This document shows, in pieces, positions 1 through 5,779 of a stretch of 5,845 nucleotides of DNA. The stretch comes from Thermoactinomycetaceae bacterium (GTDB taxonomy: Bacteria > Bacillota > Bacilli > Thermoactinomycetales > Thermoactinomycetaceae). The notes below the pieces were generated by a model. That model did no database searches and was not told the origin of the DNA. It was given only the letters and a program-made list of their open reading frames with translations. The stretch is from the NCBI GenBank assembly GCA_025449475.1, contig JANWJM010000090.1, positions 1-5,845 of the forward strand, given 5' to 3'. Position 1 is the stretch's first letter; every line of letters starts with the position of its first letter. Both the position numbers and the translations under genes were made by a program.

Positions 1-615
1 CCTGTCTTTCAGTCTGGAATGAAACCGTATTACGATGGAATCATCTCGCAAATGACAGGAATGATTGAAATGGTCTTATTACTCTTTTTACAACACTATC
101 TCAAATTAAAAGTTCGCTTGATTCCTTTATTGATCACTGGACTGGTTTTAACTTTTCTTACTTTGGGACCAACCATTGGTGCATTGACTGAGTTTGGCCC
201 CATTATCGCGAGTCAACTTCGATATCCCGCTTTTGAACAATGGCGCTTACTCACTCTTACCCGAATTATTGAACACCTTGATTTTTTATCTGTTTACCAA
301 TGGTGGACAGGTTCTTATATGCGCATCTCTTTAGCATTGTTTCTCTTAATCGATGTGTTACAACTACGTTCACAACAAAAGAAAAGATGGACACTTTTTT
401 GGATCTGTTTTTCCCTAATTTTGATCATACGCATCCCCGAATCTGATATTGACTTTTGGCAGATCACCTCCATCTATCTCTTGCCTTTTTCATTGATCAG
501 TTTTAGCCTAATCCTCTTGATTCTTATTGCCTTAGTGTTCATCGGCTCATTTAAGAAAAACAAAGGTGATGCTAATGTTCTTTCGACGACGTCAGAAAAC
601 CACTCCCAAACCTAA
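1..615 (+). CDS. gerB: GerB-type spore germination permease, 3' part (cut by window edge)
   Basis: This is the C-terminal part of a GerB-family (Spore_permease, APC-superfamily-like) integral membrane subunit of a germinant receptor. The frame is open from base 1, so the ATG at 19 is internal and the true start lies upstream. About 204 codons are visible; the family is usually near 360-370 residues, so roughly 160 are missing. The family signature is clear: a segment reading LTEFGPIIASQLRYPAFEQW (about residues 63-82 of the visible part), then IEHLDFLSVYQWW and a helix beginning MRISLALFLLIDVLQL. At least four hydrophobic helices are visible (about 43-59, 107-121, 131-147, 156-183), followed by a basic and polar tail. 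In known receptors GerB subunits determine germinant recognition. The end overlaps gerA by 41 nt, which suggests translational coupling. The family assignment is firm; the germinant cannot be told. Confidence 0.93.
   Translation, partial: PVFQSGMKPYYDGIISQMTGMIEMVLLLFLQHYLKLKVRLIPLLITGLVLTFLTLGPTIGALTEFGPIIASQLRYPAFEQWRLLTLTRIIEHLDFLSVYQWWTGSYMRISLALFLLIDVLQLRSQQKKRWTLFWICFSLILIIRIPESDIDFWQITSIYLLPFSLISFSLILLILIALVFIGSFKKNKGDANVLSTTSENHSQT
562..570 (+). promoter_or_regulatory. Ribosome binding site that sets the gerA start
   Basis: AAAGGTGAT matches the 3' end of 16S rRNA. The GG pair ends 8 nt before ATG 575. The earlier in-frame GTG at 566 and ATG at 569 lie inside this site, so they are unlikely starts. 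It sits inside the end of the gerB frame. Confidence 0.75.
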
Positions 616-2119
616 ATCGGATCAAAAACAAAAGATCCCGAAACAATTATCGCAAACCCAAGAAATTTTAGAACAGCAACTGGAAGGCTGTCTCGATGTT
701 TCAATGATCCGCAAAAGCTTCCAACAAAATGATCATACCATCGACTGTCTTTTTGTCTATTGCCGCGGACTTGCTGATACGAAAAGAATGGATTTAGAAA
801 TTGTCTCGTCCATCCATTCCGCTTTACGACTCCTCAAACCTTCCTTTACAATGGACGAATTTAGAAATGCTTGTCCCTTTCCTGCAATGAACAAAATCCA
901 AACCATCGATGAGATCATTCAAACCATCTTTTTGGGTCAGTTGGTCTGCGTTATAGACGGACACACATCTGCCATCGCCTTTGATATTATGAATCCGCCT
1001 GAACGACAACCTGAAGAGAGCAATGCCGAACTTTCCATCCGAGGTCCAAGGGATGGATTTGTGGAGAATATCGCCATCAACATCGCGCTGATTCGAAAAC
1101 GACTCAAAACCCCCTCTTTAAAGATGAGGCGTTTCACCATTGGAGAACGATCCCAAACAACGGTCTATCTTCTTTATATCGATGATATTATCGATATGCG
1201 GATTGTCGAAGAAGTAACAGACGCACTCAATAAAGTAAAAATTGATGTGATTGAAAGTGGCGCCCAGCTCGCCGCAGAGATACAAAACCGTCCGTTCGCA
1301 CTTGTTCCCATGTTTGATTATACGGGTCGCCCCGACAATGCAGTAGGCAGACTCGCTCGAGGACGATTCTGTCTATTGATTGATGGGATCCCGATTGTGA
1401 TGTTAGCTCCCACCAATCTGACCAGCTTAATCAAATCACCTGAAGATATGCATTTTTTATTTTTATATCCTTCCTTTGAATATAGTCTACGTCTTTTGAG
1501 CTTAGTGATTGCCCTTTTTCTACCGAGTTTCTGGATTGCATTAGGATCCTATCATCCTGATCAAATCCCTTTTAGCTTACTTTCTACCCTCATCATATCT
1601 CGGAAGGGAATTCCGTTATCCCCTCCTTTAGAAGCTTTGATCATGTTGATTTTATTTGAGTTATTCCGGGAAGCAGGCTTGCGACTTCCTAGCCGAGTGG
1701 GACAGACTCTTTCGGTCGTGGGTGGTTTAATTGTAGGGGACGCTGCGATTCGCGGAGGATTATCCAGTCCAACCATGGTTGTGGTGATTGCGATTGCTTT
1801 TGTTTCCAGTTCCACCTTAGTGAATCAAGCCCTCGTCGGAATGGTGAGCTTGACTCGTTTTGTTGTCGCCATCATCACTTCTTTGTTTGGTTTTTTCGGT
1901 CTGATTATATCCATATTTGCCGTTATTTTATTTCTGGCGCAACTGTCGAGCTTTGGGATCCCCTATTTATCTCCTTTATCGCCATTCAATTGGCAAGACA
2001 TCCGAAAAGCAATCTTTCGTCCACCATTCAAACGACTAAGTGAACGTCCTGAAATGCTTCAAACACAAGATTCCACGCGACAACAACATACCTCCAACCA
2101 AAAGGGGAACCAACCATGA
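575..2119 (+). CDS. gerA: GerA-type spore germination receptor subunit A
   Basis: This 514-residue protein is the A subunit of a germinant receptor in the inner membrane of the spore; it matches the usual GerA length of about 480-520. The start at 575 is chosen from the AAAGGTGAT site 8 nt upstream. A basic, glutamine-rich N-terminus (1-35) leads into a soluble domain of about 260 residues. This carries the family motif IRGPRDGFVENIAINIALIR (155-174) and GRPDNAVGRLARGRFCLLIDG (251-271), where the first residue is often E in relatives. The membrane part starts near 303. It includes about 303-323, the conserved stretch 346-373 (IPLSPPLEALIM, FREAGLRLPSR), the glycine-rich GGLIVGDAAIRGGLSSP (383-399), and helices near 400-413 and 428-456. 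The polar C-terminal tail (about 475-514) is Q/T-rich. It overlaps gerB by 41 nt and gerC by 4 nt, so the three are one operon. Confidence 0.95.
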   Translation: MFFRRRQKTTPKPKSDQKQKIPKQLSQTQEILEQQLEGCLDVSMIRKSFQQNDHTIDCLFVYCRGLADTKRMDLEIVSSIHSALRLLKPSFTMDEFRNACPFPAMNKIQTIDEIIQTIFLGQLVCVIDGHTSAIAFDIMNPPERQPEESNAELSIRGPRDGFVENIAINIALIRKRLKTPSLKMRRFTIGERSQTTVYLLYIDDIIDMRIVEEVTDALNKVKIDVIESGAQLAAEIQNRPFALVPMFDYTGRPDNAVGRLARGRFCLLIDGIPIVMLAPTNLTSLIKSPEDMHFLFLYPSFEYSLRLLSLVIALFLPSFWIALGSYHPDQIPFSLLSTLIISRKGIPLSPPLEALIMLILFELFREAGLRLPSRVGQTLSVVGGLIVGDAAIRGGLSSPTMVVVIAIAFVSSSTLVNQALVGMVSLTRFVVAIITSLFGFFGLIISIFAVILFLAQLSSFGIPYLSPLSPFNWQDIRKAIFRPPFKRLSERPEMLQTQDSTRQQHTSNQKGNQP

Positions 2120-3267
2120 ATCAACATAAAAAAATAGCCATTCTCCTTTGCACCTTGCTGATCTTTCTTTCAGGATGCTGGGACTATATATCCATCGATA
2201 ATACGTACTATATCTATTCATTGGGAATCGATTACCAAGACAACAACTATATCGTCTATGCCCAAATTCTGAATCTGTCACAACTCGCCGCACCCTCCCT
2301 TGCTGGAACACTGGGGGAAGCTGACAAATCATGGGTCGGTGTTGGCAAAGGTTCTACCATTCTAGCTGCTACAACTCAAATTCAGTTATCATTGGAAAAT
2401 AGTGTCGACTGGGGCCACTTGAACTCGATCATTATCTCCGATCAAGCGCTTCGTCATGGCATCAGAGAAGCTTTTGAATTACTGTTGCATTATTACAAAT
2501 CTCGCTTAATACAATGGGTTTTTGCTACAGATCAACCGCTTGAAGACATCTTTCAAGCTTTACCAATTATTTTTCAAACCCCTTACTATTCACTGATTGG
2601 AAGTCCTTTAAATTATTATCAACACAGTTCGTATATTCGACCGATTCGAACCCATCGATTCATGCAGCAAATGCATGAGCCTGGCAAAACGGTCCTTCTC
2701 CCCAGCATAAGTATCAAACGAAGATGGTCTGGAACAAAAGAGAAAAATATAACCAGCCTTACGATCGATGGCGTATTTCCTACTCAGAACTATCGATCGC
2801 AGATCAAACTCCCATTCCCTAAGACATTGGGATTGCGTTGGTTGCAAAAAGATCTGCAAAACTCGAAACTGTTTATCAACAATAAAGGAAATGAAGTGGC
2901 ACAGATTGAGTGTCGTAAGCCTAAGCCAAAGATCCAGGCAAAATTGGTCCAGAATAAACCCAAATTCTTCATCCAAACCCATCCCAAATGTACGATCATG
3001 AGTATGCAAATTCCTTTAAGAAAAAAAGAGATCGAACGATTGGCAAAACATGAGATTGAACGCGAAATACGAGATACTTATCTGAATGGATTAAAGCAAA
3101 AGATCGACATTTACAGCTTGTCAAATATCTTTTTTCATCAGCATCCGAAACAATGGAAAAAGAATCTCACATTAACCCCTACTTCGATTCAAGTTATTGA
3201 AGCAAAACCCATTATCGTTGATACAGGATCAAAGAAAATCAAAGATCAAAGCGAACAAGGAAAGTAA
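2116..3267 (+). CDS. gerC: Ger(x)C family spore germination lipoprotein
   Basis: This 383-residue protein is the C subunit of the germinant receptor, expected to be lipid-anchored on the outer face of the spore inner membrane. The N-terminus is a lipoprotein signal: K5-K6, a hydrophobic core, then the lipobox L18-S-G-C21 followed by WD, the GCWD signature typical of GerC. The N-terminal domain has SLGIDY (35-40), GKGSTILAATTQIQLSLE (77-94) and WGHLNSIIISDQAL (99-112). The C-terminal domain has a charged helix (about 302-328) followed by IDIYSLSNIFFHQHPKQWK (330-348), matching the usual end of the family. Start: ATG 2116 overlaps the gerA stop as ATGA and has AAAGGGG at 2101-2107, 8 nt upstream. 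Length is normal. The last 15 residues are polar and basic. A stem-loop begins directly after the stop. Confidence 0.95.
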   Translation: MNQHKKIAILLCTLLIFLSGCWDYISIDNTYYIYSLGIDYQDNNYIVYAQILNLSQLAAPSLAGTLGEADKSWVGVGKGSTILAATTQIQLSLENSVDWGHLNSIIISDQALRHGIREAFELLLHYYKSRLIQWVFATDQPLEDIFQALPIIFQTPYYSLIGSPLNYYQHSSYIRPIRTHRFMQQMHEPGKTVLLPSISIKRRWSGTKEKNITSLTIDGVFPTQNYRSQIKLPFPKTLGLRWLQKDLQNSKLFINNKGNEVAQIECRKPKPKIQAKLVQNKPKFFIQTHPKCTIMSMQIPLRKKEIERLAKHEIEREIRDTYLNGLKQKIDIYSLSNIFFHQHPKQWKKNLTLTPTSIQVIEAKPIIVDTGSKKIKDQSEQGK

Positions 3268-3296
3268 ACAAGAACCCCGAGCAAAGGGGTTCTTGT
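3268..3296. terminator. Shared stem-loop between convergent gerC and holin gene
   Basis: A perfect 11-bp stem (3268-3278 pairs with 3286-3296; ACAAGAACCCC / GGGGTTCTTGT) closes a 7-nt loop. It starts right after the gerC stop and lies 5 nt past the stop of the minus-strand holin gene. The + strand tail is poor in T (AGGATTT); the minus-strand tail is better (TTTACTTT). It probably ends transcription from both sides. Confidence 0.8.
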
Positions 3297-3301
3297 AGGA
3301 T

Positions 3302-3502
3302 TTAATCGTCACAAAATCCTCTTTTGGTAGTGGTAGGATTATTAATAATTCCCAATAATACCAAGATGCCTAAAATAATATTAACTAGCACTTGAAAAGC
3401 AGATGAGACAAACTCAACCCCAAACTGTTGGAGTAAAAGCAATAAGAGAGCAACCACTCCAATCCAAAAACCATAGTTTTGCAATCGATTTTTCCAATTC
3501 AC
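3302..3502 (-). CDS. Small phi LC3-type holin-like membrane protein
   Basis: This 66-residue protein resembles phi LC3-family phage holins, small proteins that make holes in the cytoplasmic membrane so that a lysin can reach the wall. It opens with NWKNRLQNYGFWIG (2-15), much like the usual NWK-R--N--FW start. It has one hydrophobic stretch at about 13-26, a second at about 36-54 ending in LLGIINNPTTTK, close to the usual GI--DPTTKG--DS ending. The tail is short: it stops at GFCDD, while family members usually run about 75-90 residues. The start is GTG 3502, with GGGGAG at 3512-3517 on this strand, 9 nt upstream; an in-frame TAG at 3506-3508 excludes a longer form. No endolysin, portal or other phage gene is adjacent. 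It is convergent with gerC. I see no clear promoter. The role in this host is unknown. Confidence 0.72.
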   Translation of the reverse strand: MNWKNRLQNYGFWIGVVALLLLLLQQFGVEFVSSAFQVLVNIILGILVLLGIINNPTTTKRGFCDD

Positions 3503-3553
3503 TGACTAACACTCCCCATTCCTTAGTACTAGGTTGTTTCCTATAATCATCCT

Positions 3554-3793
3554 ATGCACAAGTCCATTGCATATGCTTTCTTCTGAGAACAAAGAACAAA
3601 AGAATTCGATGAAAAAGGAAATCTGGCTCAAATAAGCTTTGAAAAGGGGAAACGAATTGGAGAAACGGTTTTTGGAAGTGAGAAGGAACCATTCATAAGG
3701 AAGGGCGTTTATAACCACTACTTCCATCTCGATGACATGTCTGAGCAGGAGACGATCCTGCTTTCCTCATGCAAATCCCCCCCTCACATTTGA
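3554..3793 (+). pseudogene. Possible gene remnant with an in-frame stop
   Basis: From ATG 3554 the + strand reads MHKSIAYAFF, then TGA at 3584-3586, then 68 open codons to TGA 3791-3793. The open part begins EQRTKEFDEKGNLAQISFEK and later has VFGSEKEPFIRKGVYNHYF. It looks like genuine soluble protein: many G- and A-first codons and alternating charged and hydrophobic residues. No ribosome binding site precedes ATG 3554, and no start codon follows the TGA before codon 51 of the open part. The simplest reading is a decayed gene with a TCA-to-TGA type change and lost ends. I do not recognise the family. On the other strand 3506-3727 is also open for 73 codons, but that frame is rich in F, L and S, has no good ribosome binding site and looks like a shadow. 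Confidence 0.35.
3744..3762. other. Small perfect hairpin inside the remnant
   Basis: AGCAGGA (3744-3750) and TCCTGCT (3756-3762) form a 7-bp stem with loop GACGA. There is no T-run on either side, so it is not a convincing terminator. It may simply be chance or part of the remnant's codons. Confidence 0.25.
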
Positions 3794-3813
3794 ATCAAAT
3801 AGCCCACTTATGG

Positions 3814-4119
3814 TTAAAAGAATTCGACCAAAATGATGAACCACTCCGCAATATCATAAATCATTAATGGGTAAACAAAGAGACAATTGAGAAGGATACA
3901 AAGCGGTATGCCATACACAAATGTCCAATGTTTGGTTTTATGCCGGATAAGCCTCATTGCAATAAAAGCCCCGATTCCTCCACCCATGAATGAGAGAAAA
4001 AATAGCCACTTCTCTGGTACTCGATATGCATCGACCTGGGCGGAATATTTATCGAAGCACATGACTCCAAATGTGAAAAAGTTGATTATCATTACATAAA
4101 GAAAAATAAATGTTTTCAT
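3814..4119 (-). CDS. DUF1294 family small membrane protein
   Basis: This 101-residue protein belongs to DUF1294, small bacterial membrane proteins without an established function. Family features are clear: an N-terminal helix (about 3-20), then CFDKYSAQ (21-28), RVPEKWLFFLSFMGGGIGAF (33-52), a second helix ending at A54-M55, and RLIRHKTKHWTF (56-67), which corresponds to the conserved RHKT motif. A third helix covers about 68-86, and a short hydrophobic end (93-101) closes the protein. Length is normal. The start ATG 4119 is favoured because the full first helix is kept, yet no good ribosome binding site precedes it. A promoter-like pair at 4131-4160 would start the mRNA only a few bases before the ATG. 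It is divergent from the zinc-finger gene. No clear terminator follows. Confidence 0.85.
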   Translation of the reverse strand: MKTFIFLYVMIINFFTFGVMCFDKYSAQVDAYRVPEKWLFFLSFMGGGIGAFIAMRLIRHKTKHWTFVYGIPLCILLNCLFVYPLMIYDIAEWFIILVEFF

Positions 4120-4130
4120 AACTCGACTAT

Positions 4131-4160
4131 ATCATATCGAAAATCAAGATTCCATTTCAA
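4131..4160 (-). promoter_or_regulatory. Sigma-A-like promoter for the DUF1294 gene
   Basis: On the minus strand, TTGAAA (4160-4155) and TATGAT (4136-4131) are separated by 18 bases. The two hexamers each differ from consensus at one or two positions. Transcription would begin near 4124, about 5 nt before ATG 4119. Confidence 0.5.
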
Positions 4161-4177
4161 ACAAATTACGCTATAAT
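4150..4177 (+). promoter_or_regulatory. Promoter for the zinc-finger membrane protein gene
   Basis: A perfect TATAAT lies at 4172-4177 on the + strand. The -35 region is weak: TTCCAT at 4150-4155 with a 16-bp spacer is the best I see. The mRNA would start near 4184, giving a leader of about 44 nt. It interleaves with the opposite promoter at 4131-4160. Confidence 0.45.
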
Positions 4178-4212
4178 AATTTTCGAAAAAGATACATTTT
4201 TATTCATATTCC

Positions 4213-4218
4213 AAGGAG
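4213..4218 (+). promoter_or_regulatory. Ribosome binding site that sets the zinc-finger gene start
   Basis: AAGGAG lies 9 nt before ATG 4228. The earlier in-frame ATG at 4219 touches this site directly and would leave no spacer, so 4228 is the better start. Confidence 0.8.
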
Positions 4219-4227
4219 ATGCCCTAC

Positions 4228-5205
4228 ATGCACTGTTACTATCATCGAAGTCAACTTGCATTAGCCAGTTGCAAATGTGGCAAGCGTCTTTGTCTTGATT
4301 GTACAAATCAGGCAATGGAGGATCTTGGTATCTGTTCAGATTGTAAAAACGAACTTATGATGTTTGCTTATCTACAATTTAAAGAACAAGCTCTATCAAT
4401 CCCTACTGATCAGGTCAAGCTAAAAATCGAAAAGGAATTTCTACGCTGCTTGATGCATCCCGAAAGCCCAAGTGGTCGTATGTGCAGCCAGTGTAACCGA
4501 TGTTATTGTCAAGATTGCATTCATTTAAAGAATGGACCATGTACATTCTGTTCACTTGAGAGAACTACCTCTTACTCATATCCCACAGTGCCATCCTTGT
4601 CCAGTCAAGCGAAATTCGGAAGGTTTCGTAATTTTGTTTCTGATTTTTCTTTTTCGATATCGCAATACTTCGAAGATATCAATTACTACTTTCGCAATTT
4701 ATCGATTTCTGATACCATTACTGAGCTGTTTAATTCGTTTAAAGATATGTTGATCGGCGATCACAAACGGGAGTATTATCGTGGCAGCCAAGGTCTTTTT
4801 ACATTTTATTCCTTTATTCGCTTTCTCTGTTTTTTGATTACACTCTTATCGATCTATCTAGAAAAAGATAACCTAACTTTTTCACAGTTATTACATATCT
4901 TGATGAAAACAGCTACCCCAATAGCCATTTTTGGAATTGTTGATATGCTCTATCAGTTACGAAGGAAAAATGGTCGAATCCGCCTCATATTTGAGATCTT
5001 ATTCTATTATGTTTTATATTCCTTTACACTGGAACATATCAAAGAACATCATGAAGCCATTAATTTAATTGATTTCTTTATCTATTTTTATGTATATTTA
5101 TCGCCATTGTTAGCAATCATCACAGAAGTTCATATGTGGAGAGCGAGAAAAAGTTATTATTCTCTACGAAGAAAGCAATCTAGATGGAAGCATTTTCGCA
5201 AATAA
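4228..5205 (+). CDS. Membrane protein with two B-box-like zinc-binding modules
   Basis: This 325-residue protein has no function that I can name. Two cysteine/histidine modules sit at the N-terminus. Module 1 has C3-x2-H6, C15-x-C17, C22-x2-C25 and C36-x2-C39. Module 2 has C74-x2-H77, C86-x2-C89, C94-x2-C97 and C105-x2-C108. This resembles the B-box zinc finger found on bacterial membrane proteins; CxC at 15-17 replaces the usual CxxC. Residues 112-185 are polar and aromatic (many F, Y, S). Four hydrophobic segments follow (about 190-211, 221-242, 251-271, 281-302), then a strongly basic tail (305-325). The modules are probably cytoplasmic and bind zinc. It stands alone: its own promoter and ribosome binding site, divergent from DUF1294. 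No terminator follows closely; the first good + strand one is at 5742-5779. A Yip1- or RDD-like channel role is only a guess. Confidence 0.82.
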   Translation: MHCYYHRSQLALASCKCGKRLCLDCTNQAMEDLGICSDCKNELMMFAYLQFKEQALSIPTDQVKLKIEKEFLRCLMHPESPSGRMCSQCNRCYCQDCIHLKNGPCTFCSLERTTSYSYPTVPSLSSQAKFGRFRNFVSDFSFSISQYFEDINYYFRNLSISDTITELFNSFKDMLIGDHKREYYRGSQGLFTFYSFIRFLCFLITLLSIYLEKDNLTFSQLLHILMKTATPIAIFGIVDMLYQLRRKNGRIRLIFEILFYYVLYSFTLEHIKEHHEAINLIDFFIYFYVYLSPLLAIITEVHMWRARKSYYSLRRKQSRWKHFRK

Positions 5206-5429
5206 ATCCCGAACGGAGTTGTACTAGTCGAAGCAGCGGCTGGGCGGTAAGTTCTTGTGATTAAGCGTCCTCACTTGTCTTGATTTGTGGATTTTGAAAA
5301 TGGGTTGTAAAACAGATTCCAACCCATTCCATGCTGATCAACACATCTTTATTGGGCAATACGCCCGTTTCCTTCTCAATTTGAAAATTTCTAGCAAAGA
5401 ATTCCACCGTTTTTTGGGAAATCCTAAAT

Positions 5430-5541
5430 TCAATCCAAGGAGACAATCTTTTTCATATCCACTCGCAAGAGTGATGCGTACTTGGTGGAGATGTTGGAAA
5501 AGAAAGAAAGCAGAAGAGGGGGAGAAATTCCGGAAAGATAA
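5430..5541 (+). pseudogene. Short protein-like frame, possible remnant or tiny gene
   Basis: This frame is open after a TAA at 5427-5429 and ends at TAA 5539-5541. It reads FISTRKSDAYLVEMLEKKES (from about 5455) and ends RRGGEIPER. It is acidic/basic and helix-forming, unlike the tryptophan- and arginine-rich product of the longer overlapping frame. AAGGAG is at 5438-5443, but no ATG, GTG or TTG follows at a suitable distance; the first in frame are TTG and GTG near 5485. So it is either the end of a broken gene or not translated. I do not recognise a family. Confidence 0.22.
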
Positions 5542-5551
5542 AGAGGAGTTA

Positions 5552-5674
5552 TTGAACAAAAACAAATACGAACCAGCGGTTTGTGACGAGTGCAGTACAA
5601 TTGTGGATACAAAAAAGCAATATGGCTTGGCGGGTCTATCATTTGTCCCGTTTGTGGGATCGACGGTGGGTTGA
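5552..5674 (+). CDS. Possible 40-residue peptide of unknown function
   Basis: From TTG 5552 the product reads MNKNKYEPAVCDECSTIVDT, then KKQYGLAGLSFVPFVGSTVG. AAAGAGGAG at 5540-5548 overlaps the stop of the preceding short frame, but its end is only 3 nt from the TTG, closer than usual. The same frame continues upstream, so this could also be the end of a longer product, for example from ATG 5474 (MRTWWRCWKRKK...). The glycine-rich hydrophobic C-terminus and the C-x2-C pair are the only notable traits. There is no immunity, transport or modification gene nearby, so I do not call it a bacteriocin. Confidence 0.2.
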   Translation: MNKNKYEPAVCDECSTIVDTKKQYGLAGLSFVPFVGSTVG

Positions 5675-5704
5675 TATCACTTGAAACTTACGACGAACTA
5701 AAAT

Positions 5705-5728
5705 AGCTGATCCTTCATTGGATCAGCT
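5705..5728. terminator. Stem-loop, better oriented for the minus strand
   Basis: A 9-bp stem, AGCTGATCC / GGATCAGCT (5705-5713 with 5720-5728), encloses a 6-nt loop. The minus-strand tail is ATTTTAG; the + strand tail (TCAGACT) is poor. It could end a transcript entering from the right of the window. Confidence 0.5.
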
Positions 5729-5741
5729 TCAGACTGTAGAC

Positions 5742-5779
5742 AAAACGACCTCTGAAAGAAGCGACAGAGGTCGTTTTTT
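5742..5779 (+). terminator. Rho-independent terminator
   Basis: A perfect 13-bp stem (5742-5754 with 5765-5777; AAAACGACCTCTG / CAGAGGTCGTTTT) has a 10-nt loop and runs into TTTTTT (5774-5779). It would end + strand transcripts from the zinc-finger gene or the small frames after it. On the minus strand the stem ends in TTTT, so it may work both ways. Confidence 0.85.

Larger units (their letters stand above)
5206..5700. other. Gene-poor stretch with short competing reading frames
   Basis: No gene here is firm. On the + strand a long frame (5285-5674, 129 codons) has unconvincing composition in its first half. Two shorter pieces look more protein-like: 5430-5541 and 5552-5674, listed separately. 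On the minus strand 5261-5446 is open for 61 codons from a TTG start (TVEFFARNFQIEKETGVLPN, then ISMEWVGICFTTHFQNPQIK); it reads plausibly as protein but lacks a good ribosome binding site. Bases 5206-5250 are locally GC-rich. The pattern fits a decayed gene or an intergenic region carrying one or two unrecognised small genes. Confidence 0.5.

Noticed and set aside
566..574. GTG 566 or ATG 569 as the gerA start
   Set aside because: Both fall inside the ribosome binding site; ATG 575 has correct spacing.
2608..3009. Minus-strand 133-codon frame inside gerC
   Set aside because: It lies wholly within a gene whose family is certain, and its product resembles no protein I know.
3584..3586. TGA as a selenocysteine codon
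   Set aside because: No recognisable selenoprotein family and no evident stem-loop placed just after the TGA; a disabling mutation is simpler.
3506..3727. Minus-strand 73-codon frame upstream of the holin gene
   Set aside because: Phe/Leu/Ser-rich shadow of the more protein-like + strand frame, no ribosome binding site, and it runs over the holin ribosome binding site.
4219..4227. ATG 4219 as the start of the zinc-finger gene
   Set aside because: It directly abuts AAGGAG with no spacer; ATG 4228 is 9 nt away.
5285..5674. Single 129-residue + strand gene
   Set aside because: First half has unnatural composition, no ribosome binding site before ATG 5285, and a more plausible frame overlaps it on the other strand.
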